Part shown: piece by piece, positions 1 to 8,512 of the stretch | How the letters are laid out: the number at the start of each line of letters is the position of its first letter | Position numbering within the stretch: the stretch's first letter is position 1 | Notes under the pieces: model-generated | Told to the model about the DNA's origin: nothing | Seen by the model: only the letters and a program-made list of their open reading frames with translations | The model's database searches: none | Assembly (NCBI GenBank): GCA_035279705.1 | Contig: DATEHG010000111.1 | Location: forward strand, 51,666-115,665 | DNA from: DATEHG01 sp035279705 | GTDB taxonomy: Bacteria > Gemmatimonadota > Gemmatimonadetes > Gemmatimonadales > GWC2-71-9 | Length of the DNA: 64,000 nt | Direction of reading: 5' to 3' | Made by a program: the position numbers and the translations under genes

Positions 1-429
1 GCGGAGCGCCATGGCCTCGCCGGTCGTACCGGAGACCTGCTTGACCACCTCAGCGACCGTCGACCCGCGGAAGGACTGGGCATCGAGCACGCTGCCGGCA
101 TTGTCGCCGATCGGGGCGTGCTTGGCCGCGTGCTGGGCGAGCTCGCGCGCCAGCGCCATGAACTCCGTGGTGCGGGCCACGAAGTCCGTCTCGCAGTTGA
201 GCTCGATCATCGCCGCGGCCGACTGGTCGGCCGCCGCCTCGACGATGACCAGCCCCTGCGAGGCGCCCCGCTCGGCCCGCTTTTCCGCCTTGGCGATGCC
301 CTTCTTCCGGAGAATCTCGGCCGCCTTCTCCATGTCGCCGCCGGACTCCTCGAGCGCCTTCTTGCAATCCATCATGCCAGCCTGGGTCCGGGCCCGGAGC
401 TCGGCGATCATCTTGGGCGTAATCTGCAT
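1..429 (-). CDS. tsf: Elongation factor Ts, N-terminal part (cut by window edge)
   Basis: Translation elongation factor Ts recharges EF-Tu by exchanging GDP for GTP in the cytoplasm. The 143 codons present begin MQITPKMIAELRARTQAGMM and carry the family signature DCKKALEE and the later TDFVARTTEF stretch, which belong to the UBA-like N-terminal domain and the start of the core. The C-terminal half lies outside the window. I place the start at the ATG at 427-429; a GTG at 435-437 with a better-spaced AGAGGG is an alternative. It lies 105 bp downstream of rpsB, the usual partner, and is probably cotranscribed with it. Confidence 0.95.
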   Translation of the reverse strand, partial: MQITPKMIAELRARTQAGMMDCKKALEESGGDMEKAAEILRKKGIAKAEKRAERGASQGLVIVEAAADQSAAAMIELNCETDFVARTTEFMALARELAQHAAKHAPIGDNAGSVLDAQSFRGSTVAEVVKQVSGTTGEAMALR

Positions 430-534
430 GGTCTCCACGTTCACATCCCTCTGGGTTTGATAGCAACACCGCTGCCCACGGCTCACACTGGCCACGGGCA
501 GCGGCAGACTCCCGGGCGGTTCGCCCCAGGCGGC

Positions 535-1428
535 TTAGGCGCCGGCGTCCTCGGCCGCCGCGGGTTCGACGGCGGCTTCGCCGCCCTCTTCATCGTGCTT
601 GAGGCGGGCCGCGATGGCTTCCGGCTTCGGCCGCCGCTTGCGGCGCGGCCGGCGCTTGCGGCGCTCGGCATCGGCATCGCCTTCGGTGCCGGCGTCGGTG
701 CTGTAGGTCTCGGCCTCGGTGTCCTCGGTGGTTTCCTTCACGGGAGCCTGGGCCCGGGCTTCCTTCATCACGTCCGACAGCGCGTTGGTGATGAGGGAGA
801 CCGCGCGGATCGCGTCGTCGTTGCCGGGAATCGGCACGGTGATCAGGTCGGGATCGGCGTTGGTGTCCACGATGGCCACCACCGGGATGCCGAGCTTGTT
901 GGCCTCGGACACCGCGATGCGCTCCTTCTTGGCGTCCACCACGAACAGCACGCCGGGGAGCCGGTTCATCGTCTTCACGCCCTCGAGGTTGCGCGAGAGC
1001 TTTTCCCGCTCGCGCTCGAAGAGCAGCTTTTCCTTCTTGGTGTAGCTCTCGAAATCGCCGTCCTGGGCACCCTGCTCGAGGTCACGCAGCCGCCGGACCT
1101 GCTTCTTGATGGTCTGGAAGTTGGTGAGCATGCCGCCCAGCCAGCGCTCGGTCACGTAGTAGCCACCGCACGCGGCGGCCTCGGCCTGGACCACGGCCTT
1201 GAGCTGCTTCTTGGTGCAGACGAAGAGCACCCCGTCGCCCTTGAGGACGACGCTCTTGAGCAGTTCCTGCGCCTTCTGGATCTGGCGCAGCGTTTTCTGC
1301 AGGTCGATGATGTAGATGCCAGAACGCTCGGCGAAGATGAACCGGCGCATCTTCGGATTCCAGCGGCGGGTCTGGTGGCCGAAATGAACGCCGGCCTCGA
1401 GGAGGTCCTGCAGCTGCGGCTGTGCCAT
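535..1428 (-). CDS. rpsB: 30S ribosomal protein S2
   Basis: Structural protein of the small ribosomal subunit. The 297-residue product starts MAQPQLQDLLEAGVHFGHQT and contains the S2 hallmarks HFGHQTRRWNPKM, the GGMLTNFQTI region and PVVAIVDTNADPD. The globular part ends near residue 230. A tail of about 65 residues, rich in acidic residues, then arginine and lysine, then alanine, follows, so the protein is longer than the roughly 240 residues usual in Escherichia coli. Extended S2 tails are known in several phyla. It sits between rpsI and tsf, and a long inverted repeat lies in its leader. Confidence 0.97.
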   Translation of the reverse strand: MAQPQLQDLLEAGVHFGHQTRRWNPKMRRFIFAERSGIYIIDLQKTLRQIQKAQELLKSVVLKGDGVLFVCTKKQLKAVVQAEAAACGGYYVTERWLGGMLTNFQTIKKQVRRLRDLEQGAQDGDFESYTKKEKLLFEREREKLSRNLEGVKTMNRLPGVLFVVDAKKERIAVSEANKLGIPVVAIVDTNADPDLITVPIPGNDDAIRAVSLITNALSDVMKEARAQAPVKETTEDTEAETYSTDAGTEGDADAERRKRRPRRKRRPKPEAIAARLKHDEEGGEAAVEPAAAEDAGA

Positions 1429-1481
1429 GCGGTGCCTGTGGTCCTTGCTCTGCTCGGGTTGAGTCCTCCGCCGCTTTCATC

Positions 1482-1529
1482 TTTCCGGCTGATCCCGCGG
1501 GTCGAGCCCTCGGGACACCCAGCCGGAAA
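1482..1529 (-). promoter_or_regulatory. Stem-loop in the rpsB leader, candidate autoregulatory element
   Basis: A perfect 10-bp inverted repeat (arms 1482-1491 and 1520-1529, CAGCCGGAAA and its complement) encloses an inner 5-bp pair (1493-1497 with 1511-1515) and a GGG/CCC apical stem. It sits 54 bp upstream of the rpsB start, in the 180-bp rpsI-rpsB spacer. Ribosomal protein S2 represses its own mRNA in other bacteria through leader structures, so this is a plausible S2-binding element. No run of T follows, so a plain terminator is less likely. Confidence 0.5.
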
Positions 1530-1608
1530 TCCAGCGGCGTGCGGGATGCGCGCCAGCGCGGCGCGCGGGGCAGACGGGCCATGTGCCCCTCCGCCCGGCA
1601 AGCGGGTT

Positions 1609-2010
1609 CTACCGCTTGCTGAACTGGAACCGCTTCCGGGCGCCTGCGCGGCCCGGCTTCTTGCGCTCGACGGCGCGGGGGTCGCGGGTCAGGAGTCCGG
1701 CGGTCCGGAGCTTGGTGCGGTGGATACCGTCGGCCTCGACCAGCGCGCGGGCAATGGCCAGGCGCATGGCGCCGGCCTGACCGGTCTGGCCGCCGCCGTT
1801 CACGTGGGCCTTCACATCGAAGGCGCCCAGCGTGTCCGTCGCGGAAAACGACTGCTGAATGTGCTGAACCAGGGAAGGACGGGGGAAGTAGTCACCCAGC
1901 GTGCGACCGTTGATGTCCCACTTGCCGGTGCCGGGGGTCAGGTACACCCGGGCTACGCTGGTCTTGCGGCGGCCGACGGCCTGCCAACGGAACTGCGGAG
2001 TAGCGGTCAT
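1609..2010 (-). CDS. rpsI: 30S ribosomal protein S9
   Basis: Small-subunit ribosomal protein whose C-terminal tail reaches the P-site tRNA. The 133-residue product begins MTATPQFRWQAVGRRKTSVA, with the conserved GRRKTSVARVYL near the N-terminus, GGGQTGQAGAMRLAIARAL in the middle, and the diagnostic basic end KKPGRAGARKRFQFSKR. Length matches the family. It follows rplM by 9 bp, the usual L13-S9 operon arrangement. Confidence 0.98.
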   Translation of the reverse strand: MTATPQFRWQAVGRRKTSVARVYLTPGTGKWDINGRTLGDYFPRPSLVQHIQQSFSATDTLGAFDVKAHVNGGGQTGQAGAMRLAIARALVEADGIHRTKLRTAGLLTRDPRAVERKKPGRAGARKRFQFSKR

Positions 2011-2019
2011 CCCGATCCC

Positions 2020-2457
2020 TTAGTTGGTAACGGCGAACGGCGCCGGCTGCTGAGCCTGGTGCGGATGCTCGGCCCCGCCGTACACCTTGAGCTTGCCGCG
2101 CAGGTGCTGCTTGGCCAGCGAGTTCTTGGGCAGCATCCCGAAAACGGCCTTCTCGATCACCCGCTCGGGAAACTTGGCCAGCATTTCATTGACCGGCGTA
2201 AACCGCTCGTGACCCATGTAGCCGGTGTGCCGGAAGTAGCTCTTCTGCTCCATCTTGCGGCCGGACAGCTTCACCTTCGAGGCGTTGATGACCACCACGA
2301 AATCGCCCCCATCCATGTGGGGAGTGAAGGTCGGCTTGTGCTTGCCGCGGATCAGCTGAGCCACCTGGCTGGCCAGCCGGCCCAGCGGCACGCCGGCGGC
2401 GTCCACCACGACCCAGTCGTGGGAAATGTCGGTCGGAGTGGCAGAAAAAGTCTTCAT
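2020..2457 (-). CDS. rplM: 50S ribosomal protein L13
   Basis: Large-subunit protein that acts early in subunit assembly. I chose the ATG at 2455-2457, giving 145 residues starting MKTFSATPTDISHDWVVVDA, because an in-frame ATG 10 codons upstream would add a non-conserved leader. Signatures are GRLASQVAQLIRGKHKPTFTPHMDGGD, the YFRHTGYMGH segment, and MLPKNSLAKQHLRGKLKVYGG. It is the first gene of the rplM-rpsI-(rpsB-tsf) block. Confidence 0.97.
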   Translation of the reverse strand: MKTFSATPTDISHDWVVVDAAGVPLGRLASQVAQLIRGKHKPTFTPHMDGGDFVVVINASKVKLSGRKMEQKSYFRHTGYMGHERFTPVNEMLAKFPERVIEKAVFGMLPKNSLAKQHLRGKLKVYGGAEHPHQAQQPAPFAVTN

Positions 2458-2505
2458 CGTACGGCGGCCCCGATTGTGAAAAGCCAAATTGCGACACAGA
2501 CTTGA

Positions 2506-2535
2506 AAACTAGCCTCCCTGAACGGGTTAGGTCAA
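2506..2535 (-). promoter_or_regulatory. Candidate sigma70-type promoter for rplM
   Basis: Reading the minus strand, TTGACC (2530-2535) is followed after 18 bp by TAGTTT (2506-2511; CTAGTT at 17 bp spacing is the alternative). The -35 overlaps the stop codon of the biotin carrier gene upstream. The -35 match is good and the -10 is weak, so this is a tentative call that fits the only gap before the ribosomal block. Confidence 0.3.
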
Positions 2536-3032
2536 GGGTCGGCGAACTCGATCAGGACCTCGCCCTTCTCCACGGCCTGGCCGGTCCGGACCCGGATTGC
2601 CTTGACCGTTCCCTCCCCCGAAGCCCGGAGTTCATTCTCCATTTTCATGGCTTCGAGGACCAGCAAACTGGCTCCCGCTGCCACCTTCTGACCCTCTGAG
2701 ACCGGAATTCGGACCACCAGGCCCGGCATCGGGGCCTTGAGTGACCCGGCGCCACGCTGCTTGCCGGTCTGGCCTGTGAGACTCCGGATGTGGCGGGTCC
2801 GTTCGTCGACAATCTCGATTTCCCGGCGATCGCCGTGCCGGGCCACCTGCCAGCGCCCCTTCCCGCCTTCAATCGCCAGGGTCACCGAGCGATCGCCGAC
2901 CAGCAGATGACGGAGCGGGGTACCGGGAACGGTCTCCAGATGGGCGGTGTACTCCTGGCCCTCGGCGCGGATCCGGTCGCCGTCCACTTCGATCACGAAT
3001 TCCCGGCCGTCCACCGTGACGAAATACTTCAT
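2532..3032 (-). CDS. Biotin carboxyl carrier (biotinyl-domain) protein of an acyl-CoA carboxylase
   Basis: Carries covalently bound biotin between the biotin carboxylase and carboxyltransferase subunits of an acyl-CoA carboxylase. The 166-residue protein has a biotinyl domain at about residues 96-166 with the EAMKMENE motif; Lys130 is the expected biotinylation site. A beta-rich N-terminal part (1-80) resembles the linker region found in the alpha subunits of propionyl- or methylcrotonyl-CoA carboxylases, so this looks like the detached C-terminus of such an alpha subunit. Its ATG overlaps the stop of the RNA methyltransferase gene by 4 bp, and accC lies just before that. The acyl substrate cannot be read from the sequence. 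Confidence 0.88.
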   Translation of the reverse strand: MKYFVTVDGREFVIEVDGDRIRAEGQEYTAHLETVPGTPLRHLLVGDRSVTLAIEGGKGRWQVARHGDRREIEIVDERTRHIRSLTGQTGKQRGAGSLKAPMPGLVVRIPVSEGQKVAAGASLLVLEAMKMENELRASGEGTVKAIRVRTGQAVEKGEVLIEFADP

Positions 3033-4285
3033 GCCGCCTCCAGCAGGGCCACACTCTCGACGTGGGACGTCTGCGGAAAGAGATCGAAGCTCCGCACGCC
3101 GCTGAGGCGGAGTGGCCGGGCGGCATCCGGCGCGAGCAGCCGGGCCAGATCTCGAGCCAGAGTCGCCGGGTCGCAGGAGATGTAGACCAGCCGCACCGGC
3201 GTCACGCGCCTGATCGCGGAGACGACCTGGGCATCCATCCCGGTCCGAGGCGGATTGGTAATGATCAGGTCAGGTGCCGGCAGCCGCCCGACGACCGCCT
3301 CCACGGCGCCCGTGTGCCGGCGGACTCCGGGCGCAACCGCGGGCCCTGCCGCCGATACGGCCCGTCCGTCGATCTCCACGCTCTCGACCCGGGCGCCCGC
3401 CTCGAGCAGGGCGCTGGTCGTTTCGCCGATGCCGGCGTAAAGATCCCAGACGAGCTGATCTCTGGCGGCATCGAGCAGCTGCAGCGCGTGGCGGCGCACC
3501 CGGTCTCCCATGGCGGGGTGAACCTGCTCGAACGCCGTGGCGGGGTAGGCATCGCTCTCGCCGGAAACCACACGGGCGGCGCCGCCCTCGGGCCGCCACC
3601 AGATGGTGAGCGGCTGGCCCAGCTCTACCATCGCCCGCCGCAACTCGACGGCGCCGCTCCAGGCTGGCCCGGGCCCAGCCTCGACGATCAGGTGGCGGGC
3701 GCCATCGCGCGCGAGGCGGAGCACCAGGCGTTCCGCATGCGGCGGCAACAAGCCACGATGGCCGCTCAGCGCCGCCCACAGGGTGTTGAGCTCTTCGGCC
3801 GCGATCTCGCAGCGCTCCAGATCGAATAGCCTGTCCGGCTGCCCGAGCTTGTGAAGTCCGATCACCCGGCCGCCCGCCCGCATGCCGAGCGTGAGCCTGG
3901 TGCGATACCCCCATTCGACATCGGACGGTTCGATACCGGGGTTCGGCGTCTCGAGGCGCGCCAGCCGGCGCAGGGCCTCGCCCACGACGGCGCTGCGGAC
4001 TTCACGCTGGCCTCGAGACGACAGGTGCTGCAGCTGGCAGCCACCGCACTGATCGCGATCATAGTGCACGCAGCGTGGCGCCACCCGGTCGGGTCCCGGT
4101 TCGATCAGCCGCCCCGGTCTGGCCCGGGCAAAGCGTGCCTTGCGCTCTACCTCGACCGCCTCGACGAGATCCCCGGGTGCGGTGCGCGGGATGAACACCG
4201 CTCGTCCGTCCGCGAGGCGCCCGACGCCCTCGCCGCCGGCGGCGATCGCGCTGATCCGGACCGCCTCTCCCTGCGCCGTCGTCAC
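3029..4285 (-). CDS. TrmA/RlmD-family 23S rRNA or tRNA (uracil-C5) methyltransferase
   Basis: S-adenosylmethionine-dependent enzyme that methylates C5 of a uridine in rRNA or tRNA. In the 418 residues one sees an N-terminal TRAM-like domain (about 5-60), an iron-sulfur cysteine set (Cys72, Cys80, Cys83 in DQCGGCQLQH, plus Cys159), the SAM motif DLYAGIGETT at 281-290, NPPRTG at 344-349 and the catalytic SCDPATLARDL with Cys371. The presence of cluster cysteines favours the RlmD/RlmC type over plain TrmA, but the target cannot be decided. It overlaps accC upstream and the biotin carrier gene downstream, each by 4 bp, so translation is probably coupled. Confidence 0.88.
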   Translation of the reverse strand: MTTAQGEAVRISAIAAGGEGVGRLADGRAVFIPRTAPGDLVEAVEVERKARFARARPGRLIEPGPDRVAPRCVHYDRDQCGGCQLQHLSSRGQREVRSAVVGEALRRLARLETPNPGIEPSDVEWGYRTRLTLGMRAGGRVIGLHKLGQPDRLFDLERCEIAAEELNTLWAALSGHRGLLPPHAERLVLRLARDGARHLIVEAGPGPAWSGAVELRRAMVELGQPLTIWWRPEGGAARVVSGESDAYPATAFEQVHPAMGDRVRRHALQLLDAARDQLVWDLYAGIGETTSALLEAGARVESVEIDGRAVSAAGPAVAPGVRRHTGAVEAVVGRLPAPDLIITNPPRTGMDAQVVSAIRRVTPVRLVYISCDPATLARDLARLLAPDAARPLRLSGVRSFDLFPQTSHVESVALLEAA

Positions 4286-5784
4286 GAACGCATCCCTTCC
4301 GCCCGTGCGGCGCGGAGCCAGTTGCCTGAGGATGCCGGGCTCCCGTCCTCCGGAACCACCGCGCGGCGGGACTGGCGCGCTTCCTCTTCCGCGAGGGCCA
4401 CCGCAATGGCCAGGTCGAGTGCCCCGGAAGGATCGGCAGAGTGGGCCATGAGATCGGGACGCCGATCGAGCAGCTGGCTGTCGATGGCGCCGTTGAGGAA
4501 ATCGGGGTCCTGCATCAGGCGGATGTGAAACAGCTGGTTCGTGGCGACACCCACCACCACCAGTTCTTCGAGCGCCCGGCGCATCCGCACGATGGCGTCG
4601 TGCCGGTTCCGGCCCCAGACGATGATCTTGCCCAGGAGCGAGTCGTAGAACAGGGTGACATCATTGCCGGTCTCGAACCCGCCGTCCCAGCGCACTCCGG
4701 GCCCCGAGGGGGGCCGCAGCAGATCGAGATGGCCCGTCGCCGGGAGGAATCCGTTCGCCGCGTCCTCGCTGGTGATCCGGCACTCGATCGCCCAGCCCCG
4801 CGGCACGAGCGGGCCCGCCGGTACCCGCATCGGCTGCCCCGACGCGATGCGCAGCTGCTCGCGGACCAGGTCGACGCCGTAGACCAGCTCAGTCACCGGG
4901 TGCTCGACCTGGATCCGGGTGTTCATCTCCAGGAAATAGAAGGAGCCATCGGCGGCCAGCAGGAATTCGCAGGTCCCGGCGCCGCGATAGTCTACCGCCG
5001 CCGCCGCGGCCACCGCCGCCTGCCCCATTGCCTCGCGCAGTGCGGCATTCACCGCGACGGAGGGGGCTTCCTCGACCAGCTTCTGGTGGCGGCGCTGGAT
5101 CGAGCACTCCCGCTCACCGAGGTGCACGGTGCGGGTGGCGTCCGCCAGCACCTGGATTTCGACGTGGCGGGGCCGCTCGACGTACTTCTCGAGATAGACG
5201 GCCGCATCCCCGAACGCCTTGAGCGCCTCAGACGCGGCGAGTTCGAGGGCGGGCTTGAGATCGCCCGGTTCGCGCACCACCCGCATTCCCTTGCCGCCGC
5301 CGCCCGCCGCAGCTTTGACCAGCACGGGAAAACCGATTTCCGCCGCGGCGCGGGCCGCGGCGGCCGCATCGGTAATCGGCACCGTGAGGCCCGGGACGAT
5401 CGGGACGCCCGCCGCGGCCATCCGACGCCGAGCCTCCGTCTTGTCGCCCATCGCGTGAATGGCCTCGGCGCTCGGACCGACGAAGATCAACCCCGCGTCC
5501 GTTACCGCCCTGGCGAAGTGCGCCCGCTCGGCGAGAAATCCATATCCCGGATGAATGGCGTCGGCACCGCTCTGGCGCGCCGCTTCGAGGAGCCGGGCCA
5601 CGTTGAGATAGCTCTCGGCGGGTGGGGAGGCGCCGATCGGCACCGCCAGGTCGGCGGACCGGACATGGGGACTGAGCCGGTCCGCCTCGGAATAGACCGC
5701 CACTGCCTCGAGGGCTTCCTCGTGGCAGGCGCGAATGATCCGGAGCGCAATCTCGCCCCGGTTGGCTACGAGCACCCGCTTCAT
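4282..5784 (-). CDS. accC: Biotin carboxylase subunit of acyl-CoA carboxylase
   Basis: Carboxylates biotin on the carrier protein using ATP and bicarbonate. The 500-residue product begins MKRVLVANRGEIALRIIRAC, has the HPGYGFLAE motif near 78, the ATP-grasp glycine loop GGGGKGM at 161-167 and the active-site strand EMNTRIQVEHPVTE at 286-299. It ends about residue 500, with no biotinyl domain, so the carrier is the separate gene at 2532-3032. Whether it serves acetyl-, propionyl- or another acyl-CoA is not determined; a carboxyltransferase gene lies upstream at 6850. Transcription likely continues into the RNA methyltransferase gene. Confidence 0.94.
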   Translation of the reverse strand: MKRVLVANRGEIALRIIRACHEEALEAVAVYSEADRLSPHVRSADLAVPIGASPPAESYLNVARLLEAARQSGADAIHPGYGFLAERAHFARAVTDAGLIFVGPSAEAIHAMGDKTEARRRMAAAGVPIVPGLTVPITDAAAAARAAAEIGFPVLVKAAAGGGGKGMRVVREPGDLKPALELAASEALKAFGDAAVYLEKYVERPRHVEIQVLADATRTVHLGERECSIQRRHQKLVEEAPSVAVNAALREAMGQAAVAAAAAVDYRGAGTCEFLLAADGSFYFLEMNTRIQVEHPVTELVYGVDLVREQLRIASGQPMRVPAGPLVPRGWAIECRITSEDAANGFLPATGHLDLLRPPSGPGVRWDGGFETGNDVTLFYDSLLGKIIVWGRNRHDAIVRMRRALEELVVVGVATNQLFHIRLMQDPDFLNGAIDSQLLDRRPDLMAHSADPSGALDLAIAVALAEEEARQSRRAVVPEDGSPASSGNWLRAARAEGMRS

Positions 5785-5812
5785 CGCTGATTACTGGGAA
5801 AGAACGGGAAGG

Positions 5813-6817
5813 TCAGTGGCCGCAGGGAGCGCCGGTGCCGTCCACCGCTGCAAGCGTGCCGGCACAGAGGGCAGGATTGCGCCGCGCCGCCGCGCGATAG
5901 ACATCGAGGACTGCCCCGACCCAGGTGGCGCCGCCATCGTGCTCCACGGTAAGCAGGTCGGAAACTGTCAGGGCCTCGGCGAGGCGATCCGGCGCGGTGT
6001 TGCTGGCGACGCGGACCAGGCGCCACGGCGTGAGCGTTGCCGTGCCCGCGAGAGAGTCATCCGCTCCCGGCGTGAGGCAGAGCGCCCGGTGCGCAGAGGC
6101 AGAGGTGAGGGCCACGGAGAGCGGCTGCGCGGTGTCGGACTCGAGCATCTTCGCGACCCGGCTCCGGTAGCTCCGGTCGACCGCATAGAGGTCGGGGCGC
6201 ACCAGCAGCAGGTCCTGGCGACGGTCTCCCACCACGACCGTGTACCAGGCGGCCACCGCCTCGAGATCGCTGCCGGTCACGATGATCGCGTGCGCGGGAC
6301 AGGAGCGGACCAGGTTACGGCCCAACTCGAGCACGAATGGCGGCAGGGCCGGCACGTCCAGCGCCCCGCGCCCCTGGGGAACGATCCAGCCTGCCTCTTC
6401 GATCGGGCTGATGGCTCGATCCATCTCGACCATGCCGCGCACGACCCGGGCGGTGTCGAACCCGAGACGGATGGCCTGTTCGAAGGCGGTCGCTGCGAAA
6501 TCGAGGTAGATGGCGGCGTCTGGATCGCCGAGATGACCTTCGTGGTGCCAGGCACGGCCGTCCAGCAGATAGAAGCGTCCCAACTCGAACCACGCCCGCC
6601 CATCATCCGGGGCCGTCGCGAGGTAGCGGCCCAGCATCTCGGTGGCCTGCCCCCTTGCGCCCTGACGTTCCATGGCCACGGCACGAGTGGCCACCGTGGG
6701 ATCGATGGCGCCCTGTGCCATGAGTGACGTCAGCGGGGCTGCCAGCGCGAACAGCGCGACACTCCAGACTTGGCGGCTGGGATTTCGGGAAGGGCGAGCG
6801 GGGGTATCCTGCGGCAC
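5813..6817 (-). CDS. Exported protein of unknown function with a TPR-like N-terminal part
   Basis: I do not recognise a named family. The 334-residue product has a basic N-terminus followed by a hydrophobic stretch near 18-34 ending in SLMAQG, consistent with a signal peptide. Residues about 40-130 form helix pairs of TPR character (for example YLATAPDDGRAWFELGRFYLLDG). The rest looks globular. It lies between the carboxyltransferase and biotin carboxylase genes on the same strand, 28 bp before accC, so it is probably cotranscribed with the carboxylase, but no role in that enzyme can be claimed. Confidence 0.65.
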   Translation of the reverse strand: MPQDTPARPSRNPSRQVWSVALFALAAPLTSLMAQGAIDPTVATRAVAMERQGARGQATEMLGRYLATAPDDGRAWFELGRFYLLDGRAWHHEGHLGDPDAAIYLDFAATAFEQAIRLGFDTARVVRGMVEMDRAISPIEEAGWIVPQGRGALDVPALPPFVLELGRNLVRSCPAHAIIVTGSDLEAVAAWYTVVVGDRRQDLLLVRPDLYAVDRSYRSRVAKMLESDTAQPLSVALTSASAHRALCLTPGADDSLAGTATLTPWRLVRVASNTAPDRLAEALTVSDLLTVEHDGGATWVGAVLDVYRAAARRNPALCAGTLAAVDGTGAPCGH

Positions 6818-6849
6818 GCTCGAAACTTAGGCCTCGGTACGCCAGTCCG

Positions 6850-8403
6850 CTAGAGGGGAAGATTCCCGTGCTTCCGGGAGGGGTTGCGCTCCCGCTTGGT
6901 GGCCAGGGTGCGGAGGCCGTCGATCAGCCGGGGACGGGTATCCCTGGGGTCGATGACGTCGTCCACGAACCCGCGCGCGGCCGCGATGTACGGGCTGGCA
7001 AACCGGCTGGTATACTCGGCGATCAACCGGGCCTCCTCTGCCGCCGGGTCCGGCGCCTTGGCGATCTGGTCCTTGAACAGGATCTCAACGGCACCCTTCG
7101 GCCCCATCACCGCGACCTCGGCGGTGGGCCACGCGAGGTTCATGTCACCCCGGACGTGCTTGCTGCTCATCACGTCGTAAGCCCCGCCATAGGCCTTGCG
7201 GGTGATGACCGTGAGCTTGGGAACCGTCGCCTCGCAGTAGGCGTACAGCAGTTTGGCCCCGTGCTTGATGATGCCGCCGTGCTCCTGGGTAACGCCGGGC
7301 AGGAACCCCGGCACGTCGACGAAGGTGACAATGGGGATGTTGAAGCAGTCACAGAACCGGATGAACCGCGCCGCCTTGAGCGAGGCCGCGATATCGAGGA
7401 CGCCAGCCAGCACCGCAGGCTGATTGGCAACGATCCCGACCGAACGGCCTCCCAGGCGGGCAAAGCCGACGATGATGTTGCCGGCGTATTCAGGCTGAAC
7501 TTCGAGAAACGCGCCGTCATCCACGATCCGGCGCAGCACCTCGTGCATGTCATACGGCTTGGCCGCGCCGTCGGGCAGGACATCGAGCAGTGATTCGTCC
7601 CGCCGGTCCGCCGGATCGCTGGTCGGACGGAGCGGCGGCTCGTCCAGATTGTTGGACGGGAGATAGCTCATCAACTCGCGCAGCGCCGCCAGCGATTCCG
7701 GCTCCGACGGGTGCACGAAGTGGGCAACTCCCGAGACGCCGCCGTGCGTGTCCGCCCCGCCCAGCTGATCGCTGCTCACCTCTTCGTGGGTGACCGTCTT
7801 CACCACGTTCGGGCCGGTCACGAACATGTAGCTCACCCCGCGCACCATGAAGATGAAATCGGTGATGGCGGGGCTGTACACTGCGCCGCCTGCGCAGGGC
7901 CCGAGAATGGCGGAGATCTGCGGCACCACTCCGCTCGCCAGCGTGTTGCGGAGAAAGACATCCGCATAGCCGCCGAGGGAGGCCACGCCCTCCTGGATCC
8001 TGGCCCCTCCCGAGTCGTTGAGCCCGATGACCGGCGCCCCATTGCGCACCGCCAGGTCCATGATCTTGCAGATCTTGGCGGCGTGGGTTTCGGAGAGCGA
8101 ACCGCCGAACACGGTAAAGTCCTGCGAGAAGACGTATACCAGGCGGCCATCGATCCGGCCGTGGCCGGTGACCACCCCGTCACCGGGATACTGCTGCTCC
8201 GCCAGACCGAATTCGGTGGCGCGGTGGGTCACGAAGCGGTCGAACTCGACGAAACTTCCTTCGTCGAGCAGCAGGTCGAGGCGTTCGCGGGCAGTGAGCT
8301 TTCCCTTTTTGTGCTGGGCCGCCACGCGGGCAGGGCCACCCCCCTGCTCCGCCTGGGCCTGCCGGTGGTGCAGTTCGTCGAGTCGGTCGCGTGATTGGGT
8401 CAT
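6850..8403 (-). CDS. Acyl-CoA carboxylase carboxyltransferase (beta) subunit, PccB-like
   Basis: Transfers the carboxyl group from carboxybiotin to an acyl-CoA. The 517-residue protein shows the full crotonase-like two-domain carboxyltransferase: KGKLTARERLDLLLDEGSF near the N-terminus, GLNDSGGARIQEGV and GPCAGGAVYSPA in the first half, and PIVTFVDVPGFLPG, KAYGGAYDVM and EVAVMGPKGAVEIL in the second. This matches propionyl-CoA/methylmalonyl-type beta subunits. It is the first gene of the minus-strand carboxylase cluster that continues to accC and the biotin carrier, and those together would make a complete enzyme. Confidence 0.93.
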   Translation of the reverse strand: MTQSRDRLDELHHRQAQAEQGGGPARVAAQHKKGKLTARERLDLLLDEGSFVEFDRFVTHRATEFGLAEQQYPGDGVVTGHGRIDGRLVYVFSQDFTVFGGSLSETHAAKICKIMDLAVRNGAPVIGLNDSGGARIQEGVASLGGYADVFLRNTLASGVVPQISAILGPCAGGAVYSPAITDFIFMVRGVSYMFVTGPNVVKTVTHEEVSSDQLGGADTHGGVSGVAHFVHPSEPESLAALRELMSYLPSNNLDEPPLRPTSDPADRRDESLLDVLPDGAAKPYDMHEVLRRIVDDGAFLEVQPEYAGNIIVGFARLGGRSVGIVANQPAVLAGVLDIAASLKAARFIRFCDCFNIPIVTFVDVPGFLPGVTQEHGGIIKHGAKLLYAYCEATVPKLTVITRKAYGGAYDVMSSKHVRGDMNLAWPTAEVAVMGPKGAVEILFKDQIAKAPDPAAEEARLIAEYTSRFASPYIAAARGFVDDVIDPRDTRPRLIDGLRTLATKRERNPSRKHGNLPL

Positions 8404-8434
8404 GGCTGCGGAAGATAGAGCGAGACGGCGAGTT

Positions 8435-8466
8435 GGCTAGACGGCTAGACGGCTAGACGGCTAGAC
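8435..8466. repeat. Four tandem copies of an 8-bp repeat (GGCTAGAC)
   Basis: Four perfect copies of GGCTAGAC lie between the start of the carboxyltransferase gene and the rpsA terminator. The permuted unit GACGGCTA resembles the GACGGGCA/GACGGACA units at 8513-8536 and 16296-16327. Confidence 0.9.
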
Positions 8467-8507
8467 GAAAAAAGAAACGGTGACGGGAATTCAACCCCGC
8501 CACCGTT
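8467..8507 (-). terminator. Intrinsic terminator of rpsA
   Basis: On the minus strand a 12-bp stem (AACGGTGGCGGG pairing with CCCGTCACCGTT, one G-U pair; 8496-8507 with 8476-8487), with an 8-nt loop, is followed by TTTCTTTTTT. It lies about 30 bp after the rpsA stop codon and is a textbook Rho-independent terminator separating rpsA from the carboxylase operon. Confidence 0.9.
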
Positions 8508-8512
8508 CCGAC

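Noticed and set aside
118..2505. A 795-codon plus-strand open frame
   Set aside because: It lies antisense to rpsB, rpsI and rplM, whose conserved motifs are unmistakable; long antisense frames are common in GC-rich DNA.
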